Positions 53,862 to 62,783 of a DNA stretch of 64,000 nucleotides are shown in pieces; position 1 is the first letter of the stretch; the number at the start of each line of letters is the position of its first letter. This stretch comes from Denitromonas iodatirespirans (GTDB lineage Bacteria > Pseudomonadota > Gammaproteobacteria > Burkholderiales > Rhodocyclaceae): contig NZ_JAEKFT010000002.1 in the NCBI RefSeq assembly GCF_018524365.1, positions 209,349 through 273,348 on the forward strand, written 5' to 3'. A program made the position numbers and the translations under genes. A model generated the notes under the pieces. The model made no database searches. It was not told the DNA's origin and saw only the letters and a program-made list of their open reading frames with translations.

Positions 53862-55073
53862 ATGTCGACTTCTTCAAACAAGCTGACCGCGAAAAAACGC
53901 ATCGCCATTGTGGGTGCAGGGCCGGGCGGACTGTCCGCGCTGATCGCACTCAGCCAGGCCGGCTTCGACGTGCGCCTGTTTGAGCGCCAACCCGAGATCA
54001 AGGCCATGGGCGGTGCCGTGCTGCTGAACCTGCCCGTCATGTGCATCCTGCGCGGCTACGGTGTGGACCTGGAGAACTTTGGAGCCACGGCAAACAGCGA
54101 GTTCCGCACTTCCAAGGGCCGGCTGCGCTTTCGCATTCCCTTCAACGAAGACGCGCAGAAGAAGGCGGGTCTGCCGGGCTGGAACTACGGCATGCTGCGC
54201 TCCACCCTGTATGCGCGCATGCTGCCCTTGGCCCCACCGGGCAGCATCCTGCCCGACCACCGCTTCACGCGCTTCACCGAGGAAGGCGAAACGGTCCGCC
54301 TCCACTTCGACAACGGCAACACCTGGGATGCCGATCTGCTGATCGCCGCCGACGGGAACCGCTCGGCGGTGATGCAGCAGATCCTGGGCGATCTGGGCGT
54401 GTTCCCCCTTGGATTGCAGGTCTGGCTGGGTTGGTGTTACGCCGATTCGCTACCGCGCGACACCAGCATGATCATGCATTCGAGCGACACCCAGTTCGGC
54501 TTCCATCCGATTCTGCACGATGGCCAGCCGGCCTGGGAGTGGTGGATGGTGGAGCGCAGCCGCAAGGGCAACCCTGCGTCAGACAAGGTGGGTGCGTACC
54601 TCCTGCGCCGCCTGAAAGGCTGGGCCGAACCCGTGCCGACGCTGATGGCCGCTACCGACACAAGCAAGATTTTCCGCTGGGAGTTGTTCAATCGGCCGCT
54701 TCTCAAGCAGTGGACGCACGGGCGGGTGACGGCGCTGGGCGACGCCGTGCACCCCACCTCGCCCTACGCCGGCTATGGCGCCGGCATGGCCATCGAGGAT
54801 GGCTATTTCCTCGGCCGCTTCCTGCGCGGCGTGGACCTCTCCGATCGGGCAGCACTCGCTGCCGCGCTCGCCCGTTATGAAGCGCAGCGCGTGGACTACA
54901 CGAACCAAACCGTGATGATGGCGCGGCGACTCGGTCGGCTGTTCCATCAGCTGCCCTGGCCGCTCAGCGCGGTGCGCGACGCGCTGCTGACGCATACGCG
55001 CTTCCCACAGAAATTCATCGTCGAGGATTACTTCAAGAATGCCGAGCAGGAAATGCTCAGCCTTGAGGTCTAA
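53862..55073 (+). CDS. FAD-dependent monooxygenase (second copy)
   Basis: A 403-residue flavoprotein of the same superfamily: IAIVGAGPGGLSALIAL (residues 14-30), the DG motif in LIAADGNRSAV (about 167) and GDAVHPTSPYAGYGAGMAIEDG (about 295). It is not a close duplicate of the preceding one; the sequences diverge outside the motifs, so the two probably act on different intermediates. The C-terminal region is longer and amphipathic. It is part of the dioxygenase operon. Confidence 0.88.
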   Translation: MSTSSNKLTAKKRIAIVGAGPGGLSALIALSQAGFDVRLFERQPEIKAMGGAVLLNLPVMCILRGYGVDLENFGATANSEFRTSKGRLRFRIPFNEDAQKKAGLPGWNYGMLRSTLYARMLPLAPPGSILPDHRFTRFTEEGETVRLHFDNGNTWDADLLIAADGNRSAVMQQILGDLGVFPLGLQVWLGWCYADSLPRDTSMIMHSSDTQFGFHPILHDGQPAWEWWMVERSRKGNPASDKVGAYLLRRLKGWAEPVPTLMAATDTSKIFRWELFNRPLLKQWTHGRVTALGDAVHPTSPYAGYGAGMAIEDGYFLGRFLRGVDLSDRAALAAALARYEAQRVDYTNQTVMMARRLGRLFHQLPWPLSAVRDALLTHTRFPQKFIVEDYFKNAEQEMLSLEV

Positions 55074-55088
55074 CGCTGGGCAAATTCC

Positions 55089-55898
55089 ATGAGCAGAACC
55101 TTCATCGATCTGTCGATCTTTCTGGAGAACGAGATCTTGTCAGACCCTCCGCCACTGGCGCCTAAGATCACCTATGCCAATCACAAGGAAACCCTCCCTG
55201 AGTTCGTGCGCATGATTCCCGGCTGCACCGAGGAGGACTGGCTCGATGGTGAGGCCGCGGCGGCCGAGTGGGTGACGCTGACGACACACAGCGGCACCCA
55301 CCTGGATGCGCCCTACCACTTTCACTCCACCATGGACGCCAAGCTGGGCGGCTCAAAGCCGTCCATCGCGATCGACGAGGTCCCCCTGGAGTGGTGCTTC
55401 CAGCCAGGTGTGAAACTGGATTTCCGGCACTTTCCGGACGGCTACGTGGCGACCGCAGCCGACGTCGAAGCCGAGTTGGCCCGCATCGGCCATGTGCTGC
55501 AGCCGCTGGACATCGTGGTTGTCAATACGCGCGCGGGGTCGCGCTACGGCCATAGTGACTTCGTCAACGCAGGCTGTGGCATGGGCTACGAGGCCACCAT
55601 GTATCTCCTGGAGCGCGGCGTGCGCCTGACCGGCACCGATGCGTGGAGCTGGGACGCACCGTTCTCCTACACCGCCGAGAAGTTTGCGCAGACCGGCGAC
55701 CGCACGCTGATTTGGGAAGGGCACAAGGCGGGACGCGACATTGGCTACTGCCACCTTGAGAAGATGCACAACCTGGAGGCCCTGCCGCCCCACGGGTTCT
55801 ACATCTCTTGCTTCCCCCACAAGATCCGCGCCGCTTCGGCCGGGTGGACGCGCGCGGTGGCGATCATCGACGACGCACTGCTGGCGCTACCTCGCTAG
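55089..55898 (+). CDS. Cyclase-family metal-dependent hydrolase (kynurenine formamidase / isatin hydrolase-like)
   Basis: A 269-residue protein with the metal-binding signature TTHSGTHLDAPYHF (about residue 62) and further conserved histidines in YGHSDFVNAG and WEGHKAGRD. The family includes Mn-dependent isatin hydrolase and bacterial kynurenine formamidase, which open amide or lactone bonds. In this operon it may hydrolyse a lactone, lactam or amide made by the monooxygenases (inference). Confidence 0.85.
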   Translation: MSRTFIDLSIFLENEILSDPPPLAPKITYANHKETLPEFVRMIPGCTEEDWLDGEAAAAEWVTLTTHSGTHLDAPYHFHSTMDAKLGGSKPSIAIDEVPLEWCFQPGVKLDFRHFPDGYVATAADVEAELARIGHVLQPLDIVVVNTRAGSRYGHSDFVNAGCGMGYEATMYLLERGVRLTGTDAWSWDAPFSYTAEKFAQTGDRTLIWEGHKAGRDIGYCHLEKMHNLEALPPHGFYISCFPHKIRAASAGWTRAVAIIDDALLALPR

Positions 55899-55976
55899 GA
55901 GACACGTGAAAGTGAGGTTTCCGCGCAGCGGCGCCCGATCCGAAATCGCCCGTACGGCCCGCATGGTCCCCGTCTT

Positions 55977-56159
55977 TTGCTGATGATCAGCGGTTGTCTG
56001 CCGGTCATGGCCGCAGTGCTGGTTGCGCCCGTGTTGCCACGTATACAGGCGAACTACGCCGGTTTGTCCAACGAGCAGGTGCTGGTGCCTGTGATGTTGA
56101 CTCTCCCGGCGCGGGTGCTGGGTCTGATGGCGCCCTTCGCAAGACCCGCTTCAGCATGA
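55977..56159 (+). pseudogene. N-terminal remnant of an MFS transporter
   Basis: About 55 residues read LMISGCLPVMAAVLVAPVLPRIQ and LVPVMLTLPARVLGLMAPFA, the first helix, loop and second helix of a major-facilitator exporter. The frame then stops. The missing ten helices show a deletion; the next gene begins 28 bases on. No start codon with a good ribosome site is seen. Confidence 0.7.
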
Positions 56160-56187
56160 CCCACTTCTATACGGCAAAGGAACAGAC

Positions 56188-57249
56188 ATGAGCTATTTGC
56201 GCAATACATGGTATGTGGCAGCGATGCACGATGAATTGCCGCCGGGAAGGCTTTTGGCACGGATCTATCTGGATGAGCCTGTCGTTTTGTTCCGCAATGC
56301 CGCTGGCGAGCCTCAAGCCTTGGCTGATCGCTGTCCGCATCGCTTCGCCCCCTTGTCTGCGGGGAAGCTATGCAACGGCGGCGACACGGTCCAGTGCGGC
56401 TACCACGGGCTGCAATTCGACGGCAAGGGCGCATGCACCCACAACCCGCAGGGCGATGGTGGCATTCCAAAAGCTGCCGTTGTTAAGGCCTACGCCGTGC
56501 GTGAACGCCACGGCCTGATCTGGCTGTGGGCCGGCGAGGCGAAGGAGGCCGACGAGAGCCTGATCCCCGACTACAGCGCCGTGACCTCTGCGCACGTCGA
56601 CGGAACGATTCGGGGCTACATGCCGACTGCCTGCAGTGCTGAACTGTTCGTCGACAACATTCTCGATCTCACGCATGTCGATTTCCTTCATCCCACTACG
56701 CTGGGCAGCGGGGCCTTGTCGCGAGCGAAAGCCGTGGTTACCGAACCCAGCGAACGTAGCGTGAAGATCGTCTGGGTGTCCAGCGGAGATGTGGCGCCAT
56801 ATGCTTTTGACATTAATCTGCGCGAACAAGGGCGGCCCACGGACCAATGGACCGAAGTCACGTGGACTGCGCCGTCCACGATGCTGATTCGAGTGGGCGC
56901 GACCTTGCTGGGCGAGCCGCGCGAAGCCGGCGTCGATACACTCAACCTGCATCTGGCGACGCCGGAAAGTGCGGGGAGAACGCACTACTGGTACTGGAGC
57001 ACCAGAAACTTCGGCCTGACGCCGGAAGCGAACGCACAGGCAACGCCCATGGTTGTGAACGTCTTCAAGCTCGAAGACAAGCCGATGCTGGAAGCGCAGC
57101 AGCAGCGCATGGGTACGGCCGATTTCTGGTCGCTCAAGCCCGTGCTGCTGCCGGGCGATGCGGGCGCCGTGCGTGCGCGCCGCAAGCTTAAGGCGCTCAT
57201 CGACGCAGAGGCCTCGGCGGCCACTCCGACTGACGGAGCCGCAGCATGA
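56188..57249 (+). CDS. Rieske non-haem iron oxygenase, vanillate O-demethylase oxygenase (VanA)-like
   Basis: A 353-residue oxygenase with an N-terminal Rieske domain (CPHRFAP near residue 49, CGYHG near 70). The catalytic domain carries the iron ligands in DNILDLTHVDFLH (about residues 156-168). It begins YLRNTWYVAAMHDELPPG, which is the VanA-type opening. Relatives remove O-methyl groups or hydroxylate aromatic acids and need a reductase such as VanB. None is encoded here. Its stop overlaps the start of a 45-residue open frame. Confidence 0.88.
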   Translation: MSYLRNTWYVAAMHDELPPGRLLARIYLDEPVVLFRNAAGEPQALADRCPHRFAPLSAGKLCNGGDTVQCGYHGLQFDGKGACTHNPQGDGGIPKAAVVKAYAVRERHGLIWLWAGEAKEADESLIPDYSAVTSAHVDGTIRGYMPTACSAELFVDNILDLTHVDFLHPTTLGSGALSRAKAVVTEPSERSVKIVWVSSGDVAPYAFDINLREQGRPTDQWTEVTWTAPSTMLIRVGATLLGEPREAGVDTLNLHLATPESAGRTHYWYWSTRNFGLTPEANAQATPMVVNVFKLEDKPMLEAQQQRMGTADFWSLKPVLLPGDAGAVRARRKLKALIDAEASAATPTDGAAA

Positions 57250-57383
57250 AGGTGAAACGGCTTCAACGACCGGACCTGCACGACCTGGGAGACCGCTTGT
57301 GCTGCTCAGCGGTGGTGTGTGCCGTATTCGCAGGCACGGTGCTGCTGGCCAACATGTTCAGCACTTTCTGGAGACCGATGTGA
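57246..57383 (+). CDS. Small putative membrane protein, 45 residues
   Basis: The ATG overlaps the stop of the VanA-like gene (ATGA), the arrangement of translational coupling. The peptide starts with a charged segment (MKVKRLQRPDLHDLGDR), continues with one hydrophobic helix (CAVFAGTVLLANMF) and ends FWRPM. It is followed 58 bases later by the FAH-family gene. I recognise no family. It may be a small accessory of the oxygenase or a transport component, or a chance frame; coupling and helix favour a gene. Confidence 0.5.
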   Translation: MKVKRLQRPDLHDLGDRLCCSAVVCAVFAGTVLLANMFSTFWRPM

Positions 57384-57440
57384 CCCATGCGATATGTCGG
57401 TCTGACCCTACCTCCTCCATCGTGACCAAGGGCACATTCA

Positions 57441-58436
57441 ATGAAACTTGCCACACTTAAGGCCGAGCACAAGGATGGCATCCTTGTCGTCGTGTCGCGC
57501 GACCTGCGCCGCGCAGTCAAAGCCACATCGATTGCGCCCAACTTGTTGGCCGCACTGGAGTGTTGGACGCAGTGTGAGCCTGCCCTGGCCGCTTTGTATG
57601 CCGATCTCAATGCGGGCGAAGCCGTCGGTGCGTTTGATTTCGACCCTGGGCTGGCCGCCGCCCCGCTGCCCCGTGCGCCCCAGTGGTGCGATGGGTCCGC
57701 CTTTCTGAACCACGGTAACCTCATGCAGCAGGCCTTCGGCACGCCGCCCATTCCCGATATGGAAACGATACCGCTGATGTACCAGGGCGCGTCGGACGAC
57801 ATGTTGGGCCCGACGGACGACGTGGTGTTGCCGAGCGAAGCGCATGGCATTGATTTCGAGGGCGAGTTCGGCGTGATCGTGGACGACGTGCCGCTGGGCT
57901 GCCCTGCGGAGCTGGCGTTGCGGCATGTCAAGCTGCTAGTTCAGATCAATGACGTCAGCCTGAGAGCCTTTGGTCCGCGCGAGATGAAAGCCGGGTTTGG
58001 CTTCTTCCAAGCCAAACCGTCGTCCAGCTTCGCGGCGGTGGCAGTGACTCCCGATGAGATCGGCGAGGCCTGGCGTGAAGGGCGTATCCACCTGGACCTG
58101 GCAGTGGAATTGAATGGCGAGTGGTTCGGAAACCCCAACGGCGCCGAAATGAACTTCGGTTTTCACCAACTCATCGCGCACGCCGCCGCCACGCGGCGGC
58201 TGTCGGCAGGAACCATCCTCGGCTCCGGTACCGTGTCCAATGCCGGAGATCAGAGGGGCTCGGCTTGCATCGCCGAACGTCGCGCGATCGAAGTCATCGA
58301 GAAGGGTGCATCTTCGACGTCCTTCATGAAGTTCGGCGATCGCATTCGGATGGAGGCGCGCTGGCAGGATCGGCGGGTCTTTGGTGAGATCAACCAGCGT
58401 ATTGTCCAGGCCTTCCCTCCGGCCATGGTGGGGTGA
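57441..58436 (+). CDS. Fumarylacetoacetate hydrolase (FAH)-family protein
   Basis: A 331-residue enzyme. The N-terminal domain is MKLATLKAEHKDGILVVVSRDL. The FAH core has the metal ligands in IDFEGEFGVIVDD (about residues 136-148) and NDVSLRAF. AGTILGSGTVSN and RIRMEA are typical of the longer bacterial FAH proteins. Family members hydrolyse or hydrate 2,4-diketo or 2-oxo-enoic acids, the late intermediates of ring cleavage. It is the last intact gene of the catabolic operon. Confidence 0.88.
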   Translation: MKLATLKAEHKDGILVVVSRDLRRAVKATSIAPNLLAALECWTQCEPALAALYADLNAGEAVGAFDFDPGLAAAPLPRAPQWCDGSAFLNHGNLMQQAFGTPPIPDMETIPLMYQGASDDMLGPTDDVVLPSEAHGIDFEGEFGVIVDDVPLGCPAELALRHVKLLVQINDVSLRAFGPREMKAGFGFFQAKPSSSFAAVAVTPDEIGEAWREGRIHLDLAVELNGEWFGNPNGAEMNFGFHQLIAHAAATRRLSAGTILGSGTVSNAGDQRGSACIAERRAIEVIEKGASSTSFMKFGDRIRMEARWQDRRVFGEINQRIVQAFPPAMVG

Positions 58437-58461
58437 TCCGTCGTCTGCCACCGGGTTCCGG

Positions 58462-58560
58462 ATGAGCCGCGGCGTGTGCCGCGAGCACGGTGCGCTATTC
58501 GACATCGCCACCGGTTTGTGCGTGCTGGAGCCGCGTCTCCACCCTGCGCATCGTGTGCTT
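58462..58560 (+). pseudogene. C-terminal remnant of a Rieske protein
   Basis: The frame reads MSRGVCREHGALFDIATGLCVLEP, matching the second half of a Rieske domain (C-x-x-HG-A-x-F-x-x-x-TG-x-C). It is similar in pattern to CFAHGAQFEIETGRC in the intact ferredoxin at 52.4 kb. The first cluster half is missing and the frame loses similarity afterwards. The remaining bases up to the tRNA (58560-58857) hold nothing I recognise. Confidence 0.6.
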
Positions 58561-58857
58561 CCTAATCGTCGGCACGCTAGAAGGCTTGGCGGCGATGGTG
58601 TACGGCATGTCGGTGGCCTGCCGACCGTCACGTCTCCAAGCGGGTGTCCAACACCTGAAAGGCGAGTTGAATGCGCCGCTCGTTCTCGAGGCCCGGCGCC
58701 TCCAGCCTCCATGCGGAGCGAACGCCCACCGTATTGGTCACCACTAGCAGTACCGATCGAGACCGGCTGCCTGTGGATTTCGCTGGATCGAGAAAGGGAT
58801 CAAACCCCTCACTGGAAGGACAGCCAACAGCGCCGCTTGAAACTTGGGGGATCGAAG

Positions 58858-58931
58858 TGGAGCGGGTGAAGGGAATCGAACCCTCGTATGCAGCTTGGGA
58901 AGCTGCCGTTCTACCATTGAACTACACCCGC
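58858..58931 (-). tRNA. tRNA-Gly (anticodon CCC)
   Basis: On the minus strand the acceptor is GCGGGTG pairing with CACCCGC, and the D-arm reads GTTCAATGGTAGAAC. The anticodon stem GCAGC/GCTGC encloses TTCCCAA, giving CCC. The T-arm is GAGGG-TTCGATT-CCCTT and the 3' end is TCCA. Its 3' end faces the catabolic island. Confidence 0.93.
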
Positions 58932-59072
58932 TTCGGGGGGATCTGCCGCGAACGCGACAGCGCGGATTGTAGCTCCGGCGCCCGGCTTTGGCAATTTGGC
59001 CCGCGCCGGCCGTGGTCGGGGTGCGTGCTACAATTTGGCCTTCTTTTCGAGTCATCCGCGGCCTTAGCTTCC

Positions 59073-59276
59073 ATGATTTCCGTGCGCATCAATGGCCAGC
59101 CCGAAACGCTGGCGTCGACCCTGTCGGTGGCCGATCTGCTGCAGGCCAAGGGCCTGGCCGGCAAGCGGCTGGCGGTCGAGCGAAATGGCCAGATCGTGCC
59201 GCGCGGCGCCCATGCCGAGACCGTGCTGGCCGATGGCGACTGCCTCGAAATCGTCGTGGCGGTCGGTGGCGGCTGA
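59073..59276 (+). CDS. thiS: Sulfur carrier protein ThiS
   Basis: A 67-residue ubiquitin-like protein beginning [13 protein letters not shown] and ending VVAVGGG. The terminal Gly-Gly is thiocarboxylated to deliver sulfur for the thiamine thiazole ring. It stands 45 bases before thiG. I see no TPP riboswitch in the 140 bases between it and tRNA-Gly. Confidence 0.9.
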   Translation: MISVRINGQPETLASTLSVADLLQAKGLAGKRLAVERNGQIVPRGAHAETVLADGDCLEIVVAVGGG

Positions 59277-59321
59277 TCGCCCCGGCGCCTGTTCCTGCCT
59301 CTCCTTTTCGGTAGCCTTTTC

Positions 59322-60107
59322 ATGAACGACTCTCTCGTCATCGCTGGCAAGACCTATGGTTCCCGCCTGCTGGTGGGCACCGGCAAGTACAAGGATTTCG
59401 ACGAAACCCGCGCAGCCATCGAGGCCAGCGGCGCCGAGATCGTCACTGTCGCCATCCGCCGCACCAACATCGGCCAGAACCCCGACGAGCCGAATCTGCT
59501 CGACTTCCTGCCGCCGGAGCGCTTCACCCTGCTGCCCAACACCGCCGGTTGCTATACGGCCGACGACGCGGTGCGCACCCTGCGTCTGGCGCGCGAGCTG
59601 CTCGACGGGCACACGCTGGTCAAGCTCGAAGTGCTGGGCGACCCGGACACCCTGTTCCCCAATATGCCTGAAACGCTCAAGGCCGCCGAGACGCTGGTCA
59701 AGGACGGTTTCGACGTCATGGTGTACTGCTCGGACGATCCGATCCAGGCCAAGATGCTCGAAGAGATCGGCTGCGTGGCGGTGATGCCGCTGGCCAGCCT
59801 GATTGGCTCCGGCATGGGCATTCTCAACCCGTGGAACCTGCAGCTGATCATCGACCAGAGCGCTGTGCCGGTGCTGGTCGACGCCGGCGTGGGCACGGCC
59901 TCCGATGCGGCGATTGCCATGGAGCTGGGCTGCGACGGGGTGCTGATGAACACCGCGATTGCCAAGGCACAGGACCCGATCCTCATGGCGCGCGCCATGA
60001 GGAAGGGTGTCGAGGCCGGCCGTGAGGCCTTTCTTGCCGGGCGCATGCCGCGCAAGACCTACGCCGCCAGCCCCAGCTCGCCCACCACCGGCCTGATCGG
60101 CCGCTGA
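59322..60107 (+). CDS. thiG: Thiazole synthase ThiG
   Basis: A 261-residue TIM-barrel enzyme that joins 1-deoxyxylulose 5-phosphate, dehydroglycine and ThiS-borne sulfur into the thiazole of thiamine. Visible signatures are [26 protein letters not shown] and [16 protein letters not shown]. The Schiff-base lysine is expected at the KLEV stretch. It is cotranscribed with thiS and normal in length. Confidence 0.95.
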   Translation: MNDSLVIAGKTYGSRLLVGTGKYKDFDETRAAIEASGAEIVTVAIRRTNIGQNPDEPNLLDFLPPERFTLLPNTAGCYTADDAVRTLRLARELLDGHTLVKLEVLGDPDTLFPNMPETLKAAETLVKDGFDVMVYCSDDPIQAKMLEEIGCVAVMPLASLIGSGMGILNPWNLQLIIDQSAVPVLVDAGVGTASDAAIAMELGCDGVLMNTAIAKAQDPILMARAMRKGVEAGREAFLAGRMPRKTYAASPSSPTTGLIGR

Positions 60108-60152
60108 CCATCCCCGCCCGGCGCTGCGGCGCCGGGCCTGCCTGCCCCTGCC

Positions 60153-60869
60153 ATGACCGATACCCACGACTCCCCGGACACCCCCGAGGCCGACGGCCGC
60201 CTGTCGCACCGCGCCATCCGCAGCTTCGTGCTGCGCCAGGGGCGCATGTCCGACGCCCAGATGCGCTATCTGGCCGAGAAGATGCCGCAGGTCGGCATCG
60301 CCTACCGCAACGCCCGCATCGATCTGGCCGAGGTGTTCGGCCGCGTGGCGCCGAAGGTGGTCGAGATCGGTTTCGGCATGGGCGATGCGACCGCGCAGAT
60401 CGCCCGCGCCCTGCCGGACACCGACTTTGTCGGCATCGAGGTGCACAGCCCCGGCGTGGGCAACCTGTGCAAGCTCATCGACGCCGACGCCATCCCCAAC
60501 CTGCGCATCATCCAGCATGACGCGGTGGAGGTGCTCCAGGCCATGATCGCGCCCGACAGCCTCGATGGCGTGCATGTGTTCTTCCCCGATCCGTGGCCGA
60601 AGAAGCGCCATCACAAGCGCCGCCTGATCCAGCCCGACTTCGTCGGCCTGCTGGCCAGCCGGCTCAAGCCCGGCGGGTACTTGCACTGCGCCACCGACTG
60701 GGAAGAGTATGCTATCCAGATGCTCGAGGTGCTGTCGACCGAGCCGCAGTTGGTCAACACCGCCGACGGCTACGCGCCGCGCCCCGACTACCGGCCGCTG
60801 ACCAAGTTCGAACAACGCGGCCTGCGGCTGGGCCATGGCGTCTGGGATCTGGTATTCCGGCGTCGCTGA
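60153..60869 (+). CDS. trmB: tRNA (guanosine(46)-N7)-methyltransferase
   Basis: A 238-residue SAM-dependent enzyme. The SAM site is [16 protein letters not shown] (residues about 69-84), followed by the TrmB signature [22 protein letters not shown]. The C-terminal [20 protein letters not shown] is also diagnostic. The disordered N-terminal extension (about 30 residues) is common in betaproteobacteria. Confidence 0.95.
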   Translation: MTDTHDSPDTPEADGRLSHRAIRSFVLRQGRMSDAQMRYLAEKMPQVGIAYRNARIDLAEVFGRVAPKVVEIGFGMGDATAQIARALPDTDFVGIEVHSPGVGNLCKLIDADAIPNLRIIQHDAVEVLQAMIAPDSLDGVHVFFPDPWPKKRHHKRRLIQPDFVGLLASRLKPGGYLHCATDWEEYAIQMLEVLSTEPQLVNTADGYAPRPDYRPLTKFEQRGLRLGHGVWDLVFRRR

Positions 60870-60897
60870 TAACGACTGAAACCAAGGATACGACTGC

Positions 60898-62709
60898 ATG
60901 TGGCGATTCCTGACCGCTCCGTTTCGTGCCATCTGGTGGCTGATCGACGGTTTGCGCCGTGTGCTGGCCAACCTGCTCCTGCTCTTGGTGGTGCTGCTCA
61001 TCGCCATGGCCTGGTGGTTGAGCCGGGCGCCGGACATTGCCGACGGCAGCGTGCTGTTCCTGGCGCCCGAAGGCCGGCTGGTCGAGGCGGCCACGCCACC
61101 GGCGCCGGCCGATCTGCTGCAGGGCGGGCGCGGCGTCGGCGAGGTGGTGCTTGACGACGTGCTCACCGCCATCCGCCGCGCCGCCACCGACAGCCGCATC
61201 CGTGCGCTGGTGATCGAAACCGATCGTCTCGGCCCGGCGCCGGTCACCAAGCTGGCCGCCATCCGCGATGCCATCGCCGCCTTCAAGACCAGCGGCAAGC
61301 CGGTGATCGCCCGCGCCCGGCGCTTCAACCAGGCGCAGTACTACCTGGCCACGGCCGCCGACGAGGTGGTGATGGCGCCGGACGGCTACGTGTTGCTGCA
61401 GGGGCTGGCCCGTTACGACACCTACTACAAGCGTGCGCTCGACCATCTCGGCGTGCGGGTGCAGGTGTTTCGCGCCGGCAAGTACAAATCCTTCGTCGAG
61501 CCCTACACGCGTAGCGACATGTCCCCCGAAGACCGGGCCGTGACGCGCGAGCTGCTCGACGCCGTGTGGGGCCAGCTGCGCGCCGATGTTGCCGCCGCGC
61601 GCAAGATTACCCCGGCGGCGGTGGACGATTTCGTCATCGACTATCGCGGCCTGCTCGCCGCAGCCGGTGGCGACACGGCGCAGATGGCCAAGCGCCAGGG
61701 GCTGGTCGACACGCTGATGGACGACAACGCCTGGGCCGCCTACCTGCAAAGCCGCTTCGCCCTGGCGCCGGCGCTCGTCAGCCCGAACCGTGTCGATGTC
61801 GGCCCCTACCTCGCCGCCACCGACGACTGGCTGCCGCAGGACGGCGGTACCGTCGCAGTGCTCACCGCGCAAGGCGCCATCGTCGATGGTGACGGCCCGC
61901 CGGGGACAGTCGGCGGCGACGCCATCGTCACCCTGCTCCAGGCTTTGCGTGACGATGCGCGGGTGCGGGCCGTGGTGGTGCGCATCGACAGCCCGGGCGG
62001 CAGCGCCTTCGCCTCCGAGCAGATCCGCCTGGCGCTGCAGGCGCTGCGCGACGCGGGCAAGCCGGTGGTCGCCTCGATGAGCTCGGTGGCCGCCTCGGGG
62101 GGCTACTGGATCGCTACCGGCGCCGACGAGATCTGGGCCGCGCCGCTGACGCTGACCGGATCGATCGGCGTGTTCGGCCTGTTTCCCGATATCTCCGAGC
62201 CGATGCAGCGCCTCGGGCTGGATGTGGACGGCGTGGCGACCGCGCCGCTCGCCGGTGCGCTGGACCCACGCCGGCCGTTGTCCGACGACGCCATCGCCGC
62301 ACTGCAGATGGGTGTCGACCACACCTATGCCAGCTTCCTCAAACGCGTGGCCGAGTCGCGCAACATGAGCCTGGAGGCGGCCGACGCCGTCGCCCAGGGC
62401 CGTGTCTGGACCGGCAGCGAAGCCAAGGCCCGCGGCCTGGTCGACCAGCTCGGCGGGCTCGATCAGGCCGTGGCCGCCGCGGCCCGTCTGGCCGGCCTCA
62501 CCACCTACCATCGCGTCGATGCCGAAATGCCACTGCCGTTGCGCCTGCAGCTGCTGCAGCATGTGATGCCCGAGTTGTCCGGCGGCGCGAGTGGCGGGCT
62601 GGCCGGCCAGTGGCTGTCGCAGATCCGTCAGGATGCGCTGGAGCTCTTGAGCTGGAACGATCCGGACCAGCGCTACGCCCACTGCCAATGCGTGCCGCTC
62701 GCGCCCTGA
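60898..62709 (+). CDS. sppA: Signal peptide peptidase SppA (long, 67K type)
   Basis: A 603-residue membrane serine protease that degrades cleaved signal peptides. One N-terminal anchor helix (RVLANLLLLLVVLLIAMAWWL) precedes two tandem peptidase-like domains. The catalytic lysine of the first lies in FRAGKYKSFVEPYTR (about residue 195) and the catalytic serine of the second in SSVAASGGYWIA (about 400). This is the E. coli-type layout. Confidence 0.93.
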   Translation: MWRFLTAPFRAIWWLIDGLRRVLANLLLLLVVLLIAMAWWLSRAPDIADGSVLFLAPEGRLVEAATPPAPADLLQGGRGVGEVVLDDVLTAIRRAATDSRIRALVIETDRLGPAPVTKLAAIRDAIAAFKTSGKPVIARARRFNQAQYYLATAADEVVMAPDGYVLLQGLARYDTYYKRALDHLGVRVQVFRAGKYKSFVEPYTRSDMSPEDRAVTRELLDAVWGQLRADVAAARKITPAAVDDFVIDYRGLLAAAGGDTAQMAKRQGLVDTLMDDNAWAAYLQSRFALAPALVSPNRVDVGPYLAATDDWLPQDGGTVAVLTAQGAIVDGDGPPGTVGGDAIVTLLQALRDDARVRAVVVRIDSPGGSAFASEQIRLALQALRDAGKPVVASMSSVAASGGYWIATGADEIWAAPLTLTGSIGVFGLFPDISEPMQRLGLDVDGVATAPLAGALDPRRPLSDDAIAALQMGVDHTYASFLKRVAESRNMSLEAADAVAQGRVWTGSEAKARGLVDQLGGLDQAVAAAARLAGLTTYHRVDAEMPLPLRLQLLQHVMPELSGGASGGLAGQWLSQIRQDALELLSWNDPDQRYAHCQCVPLAP

Positions 62710-62783
62710 AGCGTTTTGTTGCAGTTTGGTCGTCGCCAAGCGGTTACCCTGTGGGCCGCTATGACATGAGAAAGGGGCGTGAG

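Noticed and set aside
48654..55898. Nicotine or dihydroxypyridine degradation cluster
   Set aside because: The hydrolase resembles the pseudooxynicotine enzyme and flavin hydroxylases are present, but no molybdenum hydroxylase, amine oxidase or other hallmark is seen, and family similarity alone is too weak.
58932..59072. TPP riboswitch ahead of thiS
   Set aside because: The conserved CTGAGA and ACCTGAT segments are absent from the 140 bases upstream.
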